Source: JANWLD01 sp036278875 (lineage in GTDB: Bacteria > Patescibacteriota > Saccharimonadia > Saccharimonadales > 2-12-FULL-41-12). Taken from it: 62,437 nucleotides of DNA. The notes under the pieces were generated by a model. It saw nothing but the letters and a program-made list of their open reading frames with translations, was not told the origin of the DNA and did not search any database. Below are positions 16,224 to 26,900 of this stretch, piece by piece. Position numbers and translations under genes: made by a program. Position 1 is the first letter of the stretch; every line of letters begins with the position of its first letter. The stretch spans positions 1 through 62,437 of the forward strand of contig DASUKF010000021.1 of assembly GCA_036278875.1 (NCBI GenBank), in the 5' to 3' direction.

Positions 16224-17507
16224 ATGCAGACTAAAGTTAATAAGATTTCAGACACCAAAGTAAAAATAAGCATCACGGCAGATGCCGCCGAACTTTCCCC
16301 GTACAAAGACCGGGTGCTGGCCCGCCTGGGCAAGGAAGTCAAGCTTGCCGGTTTCCGGCCGGGCAAGGCTCCGCTCAATATGGTAGAGAAGAGCGTGGAC
16401 CAGACCGTATTGCAGCGGGAATTTCTGGACGAGGCCATGACCGGGCTGTATACGCAGGCTGTGAACGCGGAAAAAATACGTCCTGTATCCAGACCGGATG
16501 TTTCGGTTAAGAAATTCGTTCCCTTCGCTACCCTGGATTTTGAAGTTGAAACCGAAATGGTCGGCAATATCAGGCTGGCGGATTATAAGAAGATAAAACT
16601 GGCCAAGCCTAAGCCGGACGTTACCGCCAAAGATGTAAATGACGTTATTGACTCGCTGAAGCTTCGCGTGGCCGAGAAACAGGAAGTAAACCGTACGGTC
16701 AAAAAAGGCGATGAGGCTACCATAGATTTCAAGGGCGTGGACATGAAAGGCGCGGCTATAAATGGCGCTGACGGCAAGGATTACCCGCTGGCAATTGGCA
16801 GCAATACGTTCATCCCGGGGTTTGAAGATAACGTGATAGGCCTGAAGCCCGGCGAAAGCAAGACGTTTGAGCTGACGTTCCCGAAAGATTACGGCGTAAA
16901 TGCTCTGGCTAACAAGAAAGTCAAATTCACAGTAGAAGTGAAGAAGGTCCAAGAGGTGGTCGCGCCGAAGCTGGACGATAGCTTCGCATCGAAAGTCGGG
17001 CCGTTCAAGACGCTTAAAGAACTTAAAGACGATATAAAAAAACAGCTCACTGTTGAGAAACAGAATGAAGCCGATAAGAATTATCTGAACGAATTGGTAG
17101 GAAAGATAACCGATAAAAGCACGGTTTCTCTGCCGGACTCGATGATTGAACATCAGATAGAGCACAGCCTGGAAGATTTGAAACGCAACATAGTATACCG
17201 CGGCCAGACGCTGCAGGAATTTTTTGACCAAGAAGGCACCACCGAAGAAAAGTACCGCAAGGAAGTATTGTATCCCCAGGCTGAAAAGCAGGTCAAAGGG
17301 AGCCTGATACTTTCAGAAATAGCTGATACCGAAGGCGTAACTATCACGCCGGAAGAACTAGAAATAAGATTGCAGGTATTGAAGGGCCAATACCAGGATG
17401 CGCAGATGCAGACCGAGCTGGACAAGCCGGAAGCACGCCAGGACATAGCTTCGCGTATGCTTACGGAAAAGGTCCTGGCCAAGCTGGAAGAATACGCTAC
17501 AAGGTAG
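16224..17507 (+). CDS. tig: trigger factor
   Basis: Ribosome-associated chaperone and peptidyl-prolyl isomerase. 427 residues with the three family domains: an N-terminal ribosome-binding domain with the GFRPGKAP signature (about 45-52), a central FKBP-type domain (about 155-245), and a long helical substrate-binding C-terminus. It sits between his and clpP with its own leaderless promoter, fitting a protein-quality role next to clpP. Confidence 0.96.
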   Translation: MQTKVNKISDTKVKISITADAAELSPYKDRVLARLGKEVKLAGFRPGKAPLNMVEKSVDQTVLQREFLDEAMTGLYTQAVNAEKIRPVSRPDVSVKKFVPFATLDFEVETEMVGNIRLADYKKIKLAKPKPDVTAKDVNDVIDSLKLRVAEKQEVNRTVKKGDEATIDFKGVDMKGAAINGADGKDYPLAIGSNTFIPGFEDNVIGLKPGESKTFELTFPKDYGVNALANKKVKFTVEVKKVQEVVAPKLDDSFASKVGPFKTLKELKDDIKKQLTVEKQNEADKNYLNELVGKITDKSTVSLPDSMIEHQIEHSLEDLKRNIVYRGQTLQEFFDQEGTTEEKYRKEVLYPQAEKQVKGSLILSEIADTEGVTITPEELEIRLQVLKGQYQDAQMQTELDKPEARQDIASRMLTEKVLAKLEEYATR

Positions 17508-17516
17508 CACTGCTGG

Positions 17517-17545
17517 TTGACAAAATACGAACAATCCATTGTAAT
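17517..17545 (+). promoter_or_regulatory. promoter of the orphan gene at 17553
   Basis: A perfect -35 TTGACA (17517-17522), a 17-base spacer and TGTAAT (17540-17545), ending 7 bases before the ATG. One of the strongest promoters in the window and leaderless. Confidence 0.65.
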
Positions 17546-17552
17546 ATAGAAT

Positions 17553-18017
17553 ATGGATTTTACCGAGCTTGGCTTGGTTCGGATAGAGGCCAAAGATAAA
17601 GAAGGGGAAGTGCTGGGCCATGCTTTAGCGCTAGGACAATCATTTTCTGAGCTCATGCATGAGCAAGGCTTTGAGCTTCCGGACTCCGTAGAAAAATTGA
17701 TGAAATTCACTGTTGAAACAGTTATAGCACCTACCCAGGACGTACGAAAAGAAGTATTAGAAAGGTTTAAAGGAGCAGAAGTCGATACCACACCGCGTGA
17801 TATAGATGAAGAGGATTTGCCGGCTCTGCTCACAGGACTTTCACTCATGGAGAGTTTCTCTAAGCTGCAATTTAAAGACAGACTTGCCAATGCAAGCATA
17901 GCCGGGCGGAATGGCAGGGCTGCTTTTATTGATCACGCTCCGCAGGCCCAAAGATACCGTAGCAGAATAATTCAAGCCGTTAACGAAGATAAGCTTAGAG
18001 CATTCGGTCTGGATTAG
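17553..18017 (+). CDS. unrecognised protein upstream of clpP
   Basis: 154 residues, acidic and probably soluble, mostly helical, family not recognised. It has a near-consensus leaderless promoter, so it is probably well expressed. Its stop codon (18015-18017) lies inside the CIRCE operator of clpP, tightly packing the two genes. Codon use is more A+T-rich than in the flanking housekeeping genes, as in the other orphan genes of this window. Confidence 0.7.
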   Translation: MDFTELGLVRIEAKDKEGEVLGHALALGQSFSELMHEQGFELPDSVEKLMKFTVETVIAPTQDVRKEVLERFKGAEVDTTPRDIDEEDLPALLTGLSLMESFSKLQFKDRLANASIAGRNGRAAFIDHAPQAQRYRSRIIQAVNEDKLRAFGLD

Positions 18018-18040
18018 CACTCTAGCTTGACGAGTGCTAA
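18014..18040 (+). promoter_or_regulatory. CIRCE operator (HrcA-binding site) of clpP
   Basis: TTAGCACTC (18014-18022), a 9-base spacer and GAGTGCTAA (18032-18040): a perfect match to the CIRCE consensus and its fixed spacing. It overlaps the -35 region TTGACG (18027-18032), so HrcA binding would block RNA polymerase. In many bacteria CIRCE controls groESL and dnaK; clpP control by HrcA is known in fewer groups. Implies an hrcA gene elsewhere. Confidence 0.95.
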
Positions 18041-18055
18041 TTGGTCATGTAAAAT
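18027..18055 (+). promoter_or_regulatory. promoter of clpP
   Basis: -35 TTGACG (18027-18032), 17-base spacer, -10 TAAAAT (18050-18055), ending 7 bases before the ATG. Leaderless and overlapped by CIRCE. Confidence 0.7.
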
Positions 18056-18062
18056 CATAGCC

Positions 18063-18680
18063 ATGAGCAATCCGAAAAACGTATTGATACCAACCGTAAT
18101 CGAGCAGGAAGGACGCATTGAGCGAGCCTATGATATTTACTCGCGTCTGCTCAAGGACAATATTATATTCCTGGGAACTGATGTAAATGAGCACACCGCT
18201 AATCTAGTAGTCGCCCAGCTTCTTTTCCTGGCTAATGAGAACCCGAACAAAGATATAAAACTGTATATTAATAGCCCCGGCGGCAGCGTCTACGATGCCC
18301 TGGCTATCTATGACACCATGCAGTATGTGAAGAACGACATTCAGACAGTCGGTATAGGCGTGCAGGCCAGCGCAGCCGCATTCCTTCTTAGCAGCGGTAC
18401 ACGAGGCAAGCGCTCCCTGCTGCAACATGCGACCGTTATGATTCACCAGCCTTCCAGCGGTACCCGCGGCAAGGTTACCGACCAGGAAATCGACCTGCGC
18501 GAAGCTCTGAGAGTAAAGAAACTGTTAGAAGAAATCATGGTCAAGAACACCGGTCAGAAGGCTGATAAGATACATCACGACATGGAACGCGACTTCTGGA
18601 TGACGGCCGACGAAGCCAAGAAATACGGCCTGGTTGACGAAATCATCACCACGACTCCCACGGCACGATCCAAAAAATAA
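18063..18680 (+). CDS. clpP: ATP-dependent Clp protease proteolytic subunit
   Basis: Serine peptidase that forms the double-heptamer chamber fed by Clp ATPases. 205 residues from ATG 18063; an upstream TTG at 18027 lies within the promoter and is rejected. The triad is Ser103 (in QASAAAF), His128 (MIHQP) and Asp177 (ERDFWM). Handle and axial-loop regions look normal. It is under HrcA/CIRCE control, tying proteolysis to heat or folding stress. Confidence 0.97.
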   Translation: MSNPKNVLIPTVIEQEGRIERAYDIYSRLLKDNIIFLGTDVNEHTANLVVAQLLFLANENPNKDIKLYINSPGGSVYDALAIYDTMQYVKNDIQTVGIGVQASAAAFLLSSGTRGKRSLLQHATVMIHQPSSGTRGKVTDQEIDLREALRVKKLLEEIMVKNTGQKADKIHHDMERDFWMTADEAKKYGLVDEIITTTPTARSKK

Positions 18681-18762
18681 TTCATTACAATAAAATCCTA
18701 ATGCTTGCAAATTAATACTCTTGATGATATTGTCCCTATCAAATTAATGGAGTTAATGATAG

Positions 18763-20136
18763 ATGACTGATTTGGGCCCTGGCGAAGTAATGAAACGATT
18801 TGAGGGTGATTTGCAGGGGCGAGCTGAATGGACGGAGGAATGTCTGGCAGATGTAGCAGAAACTGCCAGGGCACTTGAAAGCGCGCAGACGGTTTTCGAT
18901 CAGGCAACCGAAAGATTCGGCTTTGCAATAAGCTCCCGGGACTCTACCAGAAACTTAGTAATTTCAGCGCTGGAAGCTACTGACTCTGAGCCCGGGGACG
19001 AAGAACTTTGTTCCGCCCTTATGAGCGTTAAAGGGAAGTCTGAAGAAGAGATAAAAGCCTACTTTGCGCATTTAGGCGGGTTAGCCGAAACAGAACAACC
19101 TGTTGTTATTGTAAAAAGCGCGGGAGAATTGGCTACCCCTAGCATTGTGGCTGTAGTTTATGGTCAAACTGTGGCAGGTGAAGATGGCCATGCCGGTCTT
19201 ACGAAGATAGGGCAAGAGGGAAGCAGAAGCCTTCAAATTCCATTAAAACGAAAAATAGGATTCGGATCTAGAGGACTTAATGATTCTACAGGAAGAGGCG
19301 GGAATGATGTATTTACCGGTCTTGAAGGAAACCAGGATATAGAAACGGTGTCGGCAAATCCTGGCTATCCTTTTGAAGAGGTACATTTTGCCGCTTCTGC
19401 AAGAGAGGTTGAAGAAGTTGCAGAAATGGTAAAAGAGTCCGACGCCAGAGAATTGTCCGATGGAGATGCATTAAAAGAATTCAGCTTGCCCACGTTAGTG
19501 GCATACGGAGAAGACGCTGTTAGAGCTGTTACCTGGCGGATAGCGAAAATGGGCGAAACTCATAATCTTTTTGCCAGAAGATCAATAGAAGAAATCGGTT
19601 TGCCTCCGCTGGGCGGGGAAGCTTTAGCCGATGTTGAAATTTCCGATGAATTAGCAAAGAATTTAAGGCTGCAGTTCTACCGGGCTATTTCAAGTTTTAT
19701 GAATGAAAGGTATTCTACGGTTAGCCGGGGGGATAGGGTTGCCGGTCCGCTGGAATTCCTGGCGCCGCTGCTGGATAAAGTCGGCTTAAGCGAAGTGGCA
19801 GTGGCTGATGAGCTAAAACATAGTCTTGACAGGGGATTGGAAGTTAAGAGAAATTCCAAGGGTAACTATGCTGCTTGGACACGGCGAGGCCCCAGGGCTA
19901 CACATGATATGGAATTAGCTGCTAAGAAGCTTGCGGAATTCGGGATAGCCATTTCTCCGGATAGCGATGCCGTCAAAAGAGCCGGGTACGAGCTGGAAAT
20001 TAATGCGTTGGATTCAAAATTAAGGCACGGGACCTTGCCATTGATTGATCCGCTTATAAGGCATAGGCTCAAAAGGGATTTGCGCGAGATGAGACTTGCC
20101 GCTCTTCCTCTAGATGCAGGCGAGCCGAAACAGTAG
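18763..20136 (+). CDS. large unrecognised protein between clpP and rpoB
   Basis: 457 residues, family not recognised. No signal peptide or membrane segment is seen. The N-terminal 110 residues and the region 210-440 look helical and acidic. A Gly/Ser/Arg-rich central stretch (about 150-200) separates them and may be a linker. GGAG lies about 10 bases before the ATG. Codon use is more A+T-rich than in rpoB. It is one of the longest genes without a recognisable relative in the window, so a lineage-specific function is likely. Confidence 0.75.
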   Translation: MTDLGPGEVMKRFEGDLQGRAEWTEECLADVAETARALESAQTVFDQATERFGFAISSRDSTRNLVISALEATDSEPGDEELCSALMSVKGKSEEEIKAYFAHLGGLAETEQPVVIVKSAGELATPSIVAVVYGQTVAGEDGHAGLTKIGQEGSRSLQIPLKRKIGFGSRGLNDSTGRGGNDVFTGLEGNQDIETVSANPGYPFEEVHFAASAREVEEVAEMVKESDARELSDGDALKEFSLPTLVAYGEDAVRAVTWRIAKMGETHNLFARRSIEEIGLPPLGGEALADVEISDELAKNLRLQFYRAISSFMNERYSTVSRGDRVAGPLEFLAPLLDKVGLSEVAVADELKHSLDRGLEVKRNSKGNYAAWTRRGPRATHDMELAAKKLAEFGIAISPDSDAVKRAGYELEINALDSKLRHGTLPLIDPLIRHRLKRDLREMRLAALPLDAGEPKQ

Positions 20137-20379
20137 TTGACATAAAGTTTTGAGTTAGCTAAACTGATAGATAAGAAGTAGTGGTCGGCACTATTGTATT
20201 GTCTCAAAAATCCAGACGGTAACGATAGCGATGTCGCAGTAATCTTCGGCGCTAACAGATTAAACACTAGGAATGATCCGAAAAACGAAACGGATTATCA
20301 CAAAAAGGGCGTATATTACAAGGTAATACGCCTGATAACTTATAAGGTCAATTAAATAGGGAGTTATCGGCTACAATTT
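20137..20379 (+). promoter_or_regulatory. promoter and structured leader of rpoBC
   Basis: -35 TTGACA (20137-20142), 17-base spacer and TAAACT (20160-20165) give a leader of about 200 bases, far longer than elsewhere in the window. Two hairpins follow: one with arms ATGATCCG and CGGATTAT (near 20273-20298, one G-U pair), and one with arms GGCGT and ACGCC enclosing ATTAC-AAG-GTAAT (near 20308-20332). Neither is followed by a T-tract, so they are not intrinsic terminators. They could serve autogenous or processing control. No ORF is convincing here. Confidence 0.6.
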
Positions 20380-23300
20380 ATGGCAAAGACGGCTAGCACT
20401 AAGAAAAAAGAAACTAATAAAACTAAAAACGGTCGAGTATATTTCAGCGATGTGTCTACCGCGGTAGACCTGCCTAACCTGGTTGATCACCAGAGCCGTT
20501 CCTGGCAATGGTTCGTAGACGAAGGCCTGGGCGAGCTGTTGGCTGAAATAAGCCCGATAGAAGATTACACCGGCACCAAACTTTCCTTGAGCTTCAAGAA
20601 ATACCACTTTGAAAATCCGAAGATGACCGAGGACGAGGCCCGCGAAAACAACGTGAGCTATGAAGCTCCGCTGAAAGCACAGGTAGTCCTAAGCAACAAA
20701 GTTACCGGCGAAGTCAAGGAACATGAGATTTATCTGGGTGATTTCCCATGGATGACCACCCGGGGTACTTTCGTGATAAACGGTGCCGAGCGCGTAGTGG
20801 TAAGCCAGCTTATCCGCTCCGCCGGCGTATTCTTTACCAGCGAACAGGCCGGTACGGGCAATCTGTATGGTGCCAAGGTCATTCCGGGCCGCGGCGCATG
20901 GCTCGAGTTTGAAACTGCCGCCAATACCGCACTTTTCGTGAAAATTGACAGGAAGCGCAAGATTCCGGTTACTACCCTGCTCAGGGCTCTTGGCATGTCC
21001 GAAGCCGAGATGAAAGACGCGTTCAAGCATGTGGACCAGGGAGAAGTAAGCTATCTTGATTCCACTTTGGATAAAGATCCTTCCAAGACGTCATCCGAAG
21101 CATTGATAGAAGTTTACAGACGTCTTAGGCCCGGTGATCTGGCCACGGTGGATAACGCGCGAAGCCTACTTGAGAATATGTTTTATAATTTCAAACGATT
21201 TGATTTCAGCCGTGTCGGACGCTACAAGATAAACAAAAGATTAGACCTTAGCAACGTGCCGAATACCACGGAGAACCGCGTGATGCGGCTCGAGGACCTG
21301 ATAGCTATAATCAGCGAGATAATCCGTCTGAACAATACACAGGAACCGGCCGATGATATCGACAGTCTGGCCAACCGGCGCGTCAAACTTGTAGGCGAGC
21401 TGGTCCAGAGGCAGTTCCGCATAGGCTTACTGCGCATGGAGCGCAATACCAAGGACCGCATGAGCATGAGTGAGATAGAAACTGTTACGCCGGGGCAGCT
21501 TATAAATGCCCGTCCGGTCGTAGCCGCAGTGCGTGAATTCTTTGCAAGCTCTCAGTTAAGCCAATTCATGGATCAGATAAATCCTGTCAGCGAACTTGCG
21601 CATAAAAGGCGCTTGAGCTCTATGGGCCCGGGCGGTTTGAGTCGCGAGCGCGCTGGCTTCGAAGTCCGCGATGCGCATTCTACGCATTACGGACGTATCT
21701 GTGCCGTGGAAACCCCCGAAGGCGCCAATATCGGCCTGGTGCTGAATCTGGCCAATTATGCACGTATAAATGAATACGGTTTCATTGAGACGCCTTATCG
21801 TAAAGTCATAAACGCCGTTACGGCTAAGGACGCGGTAGGCCATATCGCCAGGGTCAACCTGGAAGATGAAAAGGGCAAGGTCGTAGTCAAGGCCGGAGCT
21901 AAGATAACCGCCGCCGATGCCAAGAAGCTTGCCGCCAATAAAAACCAGAAGACATGGCCGGTAAAATCTCGCGTTACTGATAAGATTGAATACCTTGATG
22001 CCGCAGAGGAAGACAAAGCTGTGGTAGCCGGCGCCGGAAACGGTGTAGGCTCTGACGGCTATTTTATCGAGGAAAGGGTTGCCGCCCGTGTCCGGCTTCA
22101 GGTCGGTGAGACCGATGCCGGTGACGTAACCCACATGGATGCCAGCAACAACCAGATAATCGGTTCTATTGCCGGATTGATTCCTTTCGTTGAAAGAGAC
22201 CGTGTTGACCGCGCTTTGGTAGGTTCCAACCAGCAGAAACAGGCCGTGCCTCTTGTAAGGCCGAAGGCCCCTATCATAGGGACGGGCCTGGAAACTTCCA
22301 TTGCCCAGAACAGCGGCCAGGTCGTCTATGCCGAAGAAGCCGGAGAAGTCGTCAAGGCATCGGCTGACGAGGTAGTTGTGAGTTATAAGACCAGGAAAAA
22401 AGTCACTTACAAACCGATGCATTTCGTACGCAGCAATGAAGGCACGTGCATAAACCAGCGCGTAGTCGTTGCCGCAGGTCAGAAAGTCAAGGCCGGCGAT
22501 GTGCTTGTAGAAGGCATGTCTATAGAGAATGGCGAATTGGCACTGGGCCGCGACCTGCGCGTAGCATTCATGCCGTGGGGCGGTTATAACTTTGAAGATG
22601 CCATAGTCATATCCCGCCGTCTGGTAGAAGATGATTCACTTACCAGCATTCATATAGTCGACTACATGACAGAGGTGCGCGAGACCAAACTGGGGCCGGA
22701 AATCGTCACTGGCGACATTCCGAACGTATCAGAGGATGCTCTGCGTCACCTTGACGAAGAAGGTATCGTACGCATCGGCGCCGAAGTCCACCCGGGGGAC
22801 ATACTGGTGGGTAAGATTACGCCGAAGGGCGAACAGGAACTTTCCAGCGAAGAAAGACTGCTTCGCGCTATATTTGGCGAAAAGGCCAAAGAAGTTCGCG
22901 ACACTTCCCAGCGTATGAGCAACGGCAAGCATGGCAAGGTCGTAGGCGTGAAAATATTTTCACGCGACAACGGCCACGAGCTGAAAGCCGGAGTTATAAA
23001 ACAGATTCAGGTATTCGTGGCACAGATGCGAAAAGTCCAGGTCGGCGATAAGCTGGCCGGGCGGCACGGTAACAAAGGTGTCATAGCCAGGATATTGCCT
23101 GCTGAAGACATGCCGTTCTCCGAAGACGGAGTACCGGTTGATATCGTATTGAACCCGATGGGCGTGCCCTCGCGAATGAACCTGGGGCAATTGTTTGAAA
23201 CCCACTTGGGCATGGCTGCAAGAATACTAGGTTTCAAAATTGCCACGCCGTCGTTCAATGGCGTGCCTGTAGACAAGATAAAAGAACTTTTGAAAGAAGC

Positions 23301-23970
23301 CGGCCTGTCTGATGATGGAAAACTGCAGTTATACGATGGCCGAACCGGCGAAGCCTTTAAGGAAAAAAGCGTGGTAGGAAACATGTATGTACTCAAACTG
23401 ACCCATATGGTCACTGATAAGATTCATGCACGCTCCACCGGCCCGTACACTATGGTCACGCAACAGCCGCTGGGCGGCAAGGCGCAGAATGGCGGCCAGA
23501 GGTTCGGAGAGATGGAAGTCTGGGCCCTGGAAGCATACGGAGCATCCAATACGCTTCAGGAAATGCTGACTATCAAGTCCGATGACGTATACGGTCGAAG
23601 CAAGGCCTATGAATCTATAATCAAGCAGACCGACATAGTCGGGCCTAAAGTACCGGAAAGCTTCAACGTGCTTGTCAAGGAGCTTCAAGGCCTGGGACTA
23701 AAAGTTGACCTGATAGAGAGCGACAAAGTTGTCGATGCCGAAGATGTACTTGCCGAGAACATAAAGGGCGAAGCCGATGACCAGTCCGAAGTAGAAGTCC
23801 CCGACCCTAAGGCCAGCAATGTCGATGTCAGCGAAGACGCCACGGTCGATGAGTATATGGTTATGGAACTGGAAGACGATATACCTGCGACCACAGCTGT
23901 TACGGATGACGACAGCGCCGAAGAACAGGAAGAAGAGAAAATTGAAATCACGGAAGAGGGGGAAGCTTAG
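20380..23970 (+). CDS. rpoB: RNA polymerase beta subunit
   Basis: 1196 residues. Catalytic-core subunit of RNA polymerase with the usual lobes. The rifampicin-pocket region reads SQLSQFMDQINP through HKRRLSSMGPGG; residues equivalent to E. coli D516, H526 and S531 are kept, while N518 is Ile400. The C-terminal clamp and switch regions (LGGKAQNGGQRFGEMEVWALEAYGA segment) are canonical. An acidic tail of about 60 residues extends past the usual end. No rplJ/rplL precede it. rpoC follows immediately. Confidence 0.98.
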   Translation: MAKTASTKKKETNKTKNGRVYFSDVSTAVDLPNLVDHQSRSWQWFVDEGLGELLAEISPIEDYTGTKLSLSFKKYHFENPKMTEDEARENNVSYEAPLKAQVVLSNKVTGEVKEHEIYLGDFPWMTTRGTFVINGAERVVVSQLIRSAGVFFTSEQAGTGNLYGAKVIPGRGAWLEFETAANTALFVKIDRKRKIPVTTLLRALGMSEAEMKDAFKHVDQGEVSYLDSTLDKDPSKTSSEALIEVYRRLRPGDLATVDNARSLLENMFYNFKRFDFSRVGRYKINKRLDLSNVPNTTENRVMRLEDLIAIISEIIRLNNTQEPADDIDSLANRRVKLVGELVQRQFRIGLLRMERNTKDRMSMSEIETVTPGQLINARPVVAAVREFFASSQLSQFMDQINPVSELAHKRRLSSMGPGGLSRERAGFEVRDAHSTHYGRICAVETPEGANIGLVLNLANYARINEYGFIETPYRKVINAVTAKDAVGHIARVNLEDEKGKVVVKAGAKITAADAKKLAANKNQKTWPVKSRVTDKIEYLDAAEEDKAVVAGAGNGVGSDGYFIEERVAARVRLQVGETDAGDVTHMDASNNQIIGSIAGLIPFVERDRVDRALVGSNQQKQAVPLVRPKAPIIGTGLETSIAQNSGQVVYAEEAGEVVKASADEVVVSYKTRKKVTYKPMHFVRSNEGTCINQRVVVAAGQKVKAGDVLVEGMSIENGELALGRDLRVAFMPWGGYNFEDAIVISRRLVEDDSLTSIHIVDYMTEVRETKLGPEIVTGDIPNVSEDALRHLDEEGIVRIGAEVHPGDILVGKITPKGEQELSSEERLLRAIFGEKAKEVRDTSQRMSNGKHGKVVGVKIFSRDNGHELKAGVIKQIQVFVAQMRKVQVGDKLAGRHGNKGVIARILPAEDMPFSEDGVPVDIVLNPMGVPSRMNLGQLFETHLGMAARILGFKIATPSFNGVPVDKIKELLKEAGLSDDGKLQLYDGRTGEAFKEKSVVGNMYVLKLTHMVTDKIHARSTGPYTMVTQQPLGGKAQNGGQRFGEMEVWALEAYGASNTLQEMLTIKSDDVYGRSKAYESIIKQTDIVGPKVPESFNVLVKELQGLGLKVDLIESDKVVDAEDVLAENIKGEADDQSEVEVPDPKASNVDVSEDATVDEYMVMELEDDIPATTAVTDDDSAEEQEEEKIEITEEGEA

Positions 23971-26900
23971 ATGATGCGCAGATATTCCAACGGAACTAAC
24001 ATAGCGGATTTTGATGCGGTACGACTGGCTGTTGCCAGCGCCGAAGATATATTGGACTGGAGCTATGGCGAAGTCACCAAGCCGGAAACCATCAACTACC
24101 GAACACAGAAACCTGAAAGAGACGGTCTTTTCTGCGAGCGTATATTCGGTCCTGCCAAGGACATAAATCCGCACGACGCAAAATATAAAGGCGTACGTTC
24201 CCGCGAAGCCGCCGTGGACAAGAACGGCGAGCTGGTAACCAAATCCATAGTTCGCCGCGAGAGGATGGGCCATATCAAACTGGCTTCTCCGGTAGCTCAC
24301 ATATGGTTTTTGCGCGGAACCCCAAGCGCTATCGGTCTGCTTCTGGGCATGACCGTGAAAAGCCTGGAGCGCGTGGCTTATTTTGCCAGCTATATCATCA
24401 TGTCCGTAGACACTGATAAGCGAGACAAGATACTTGCCGACAAAGAGGCGGAAGCCGCCGCGGCCCAGGAAGCTATAAAGGCTCGCTACGAAGCGGAAGC
24501 CAAGAAAGAAGACGCCAACGTCAAAGCTCTGGCTGAAGCTCAGACCAAAGAACTGGAAGAAGTGCAGACTGAGTTTGATGAATTCAAAGAAAATGTAATT
24601 AGGCTTGAAAAGCGCAATCTGCTCAGCGAGAACGATTACCGTGCTCTGCCGGATGAGTTGCAGAGCCTGGTTAGCGTAGGTATGGGCGGTTCTGCCCTGC
24701 AGGAACTTCTTAACGAGATAGATCTGGCCAAGCTGATAGACGACTTGACCTTAGAAGTCGAAGAGGCAAAAGGCCAGCGTAAAAAGAAGATAATGAAGCG
24801 CCTGCGCCTGCTTGAAAGCATGCACAAGGCTGATATCAAACCGACAAGCACGTGTTTGAGCGTACTGCCTGTAATTCCTCCGGATCTAAGGCCTATGGTG
24901 CAATTGACCGGCGGCCGGTTCGCTACCAGCGACCTTAACGACTTGTATCGCCGCGTTATTAACCGAAACAACCGCCTGAAGAAATTGATTGATTTGAACG
25001 CACCGGAAGTCATCCGCCGTAACGAGCAGCGTATGTTGCAGGAAGCCGTGGATGCGCTTATAGATAACAGCTCTACCAGGAGCGGACGTGCCGTCGCGGC
25101 TACCGGCCAGAGGAGGCGCCTGAAATCGCTTTCCGACATGCTCAAAGGCAAGCAGGGACGCTTCCGCCAGAATCTACTCGGCAAAAGAGTTGATTATTCC
25201 GGCCGCTCGGTAATCGTAGCCGGTCCGGAACTCAAGATGTACCAGTGCGGTCTGCCGAAGATGATGGCCCTGGAACTTTTCAAGCCGTTCGTTATCGGAC
25301 AGCTTATTCAAAAGGAGTTGGCTCATAACATCAGAAGCGCTACGCGTATGATAGAGATGAGCGAGAACGCGGTATGGGATGCCTTAGATGAAGTTATAAA
25401 GGACAAGTACGTGCTTTTGAACCGTGCGCCAAGCCTGCACCGGCTGAGTATCCAGGCTTTCAAGCCGGTACTTATTGAAGGTAAGGCCATACAGCTGCAT
25501 CCTCTGGTATGTAAAGGCTTCAATGCCGACTTCGACGGTGACCAGATGGCAGTTCACCTGCCGCTTAGCGAAAAGGCCCAGAAGGAAGCCCGCGAAATCA
25601 TGGCTGCTAACAAGAACCTGCTCAAGCCTGCCGACGGTTCCCCGATACTTCATATCGAACAGGATATAGTCCTCGGCTGTTACTACCTGACCTATGAAAG
25701 ACCGGGCAATGAACAGAAAGCCAGGTATTACGAAGACATAGCCGAAGCATCCATGGCTTTTGACGGAGGTATATTGAAGCTTCAGGACAAGGTGAATATC
25801 AGGTTCCGCGGCGAAAGGCGCGAGAGTACCTTCGGACGGTTCCTTTTCAACGAAATATTTCCCGATGATTTCCAGTTCCAGGACGAGGCGATGACCAAGA
25901 AAAAACTTGCCAGCGTTATGGCTCAGATATATCAGCAGTACGGCCAGACCCAGAGCGCCGAAATAGCCGATGATCTTAAGAGCCTCGGCTTTGAATATGC
26001 TACACGTTCCGGCCTGAGTATGGGCATGAGCGACTTCGTGGACGTAAAGAACCTTGACGTGGTATTGGACAAGGCTGAAACACGTGCTACCGCAGTGAGC
26101 GAACAGTACGACGAAGGTTTTATAACCGATGATGAACGCTACAGGTTGACGATTGAAACATGGACCGACGCCGATGCTGAGATTCAACAGGCTCTGACCA
26201 AGCAATTCAGCGGCGAGGACAACGCCATGTCACTGGCAGTTACCTCTGGAGCTAGAGGTTCAATCGTCCAGGTGAAACAGATAATCGGCTCCGTCGGTAT
26301 ACTTTCCGACGCCACCGGACGCGCTATGGAGCTGCCCGTCAGGAGCAACTACCGCGACGGTCTTGACCCGCTGGAATATTTCACCTCTACCAGGGGCGCC
26401 AGAAAGGGGCTTATCGATACCGCGCTTAAGACTGCCGACTCGGGTTACCTGACCCGAAGGCTGGTGGATGTCGCCCAGGATGTGTTTACTACCGACGAAG
26501 ATGCCGAAGACCCGGGCTTCGCGATGTATCGTTCCGATGCCAAAGAAATAGGAGTAAGCTATGCTTCGCGCTTAAGCGGACGCTATGCCGCTGAAAAAAT
26601 TGCCGACTATACCAAAAAAGGCGATCTGATAACGGTTGAAAAAGCCCAAAAGATAGATGCCGATGAAAGCCTGGACGGCGTCAAGATAATGAGCGTACTC
26701 AGCTACAGCGGCGTACGCGGCGTCAACCGCAAGAGCTACGGCCTCGACCCGGCCACCGGCGAACTTGTAGCCGACCATAGTCCTATAGGCGTGATAGCGG
26801 CCCAGAGTATCGGCGAGCCCGGTACCCAGCTGACGCTCCGTACTTTCCATAGCGGCGGCGTAGCCGCAGCAGATGACATAACGCAGGGTCTGCCGCGTGT

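Noticed and set aside
16248..17231. 327-residue minus-strand open frame within tig
   Set aside because: Shadow of the trigger factor gene; its aromatic-rich composition is typical of antisense translation.
20372..20377. TACAAT as a -10 box for rpoB
   Set aside because: It ends 2 bases before the ATG, so transcription would start inside the gene; the TTGACA/TAAACT pair upstream is better.
21556..22422. 288-residue minus-strand open frame within rpoB
   Set aside because: Antisense to a conserved part of rpoB with no independent signal.
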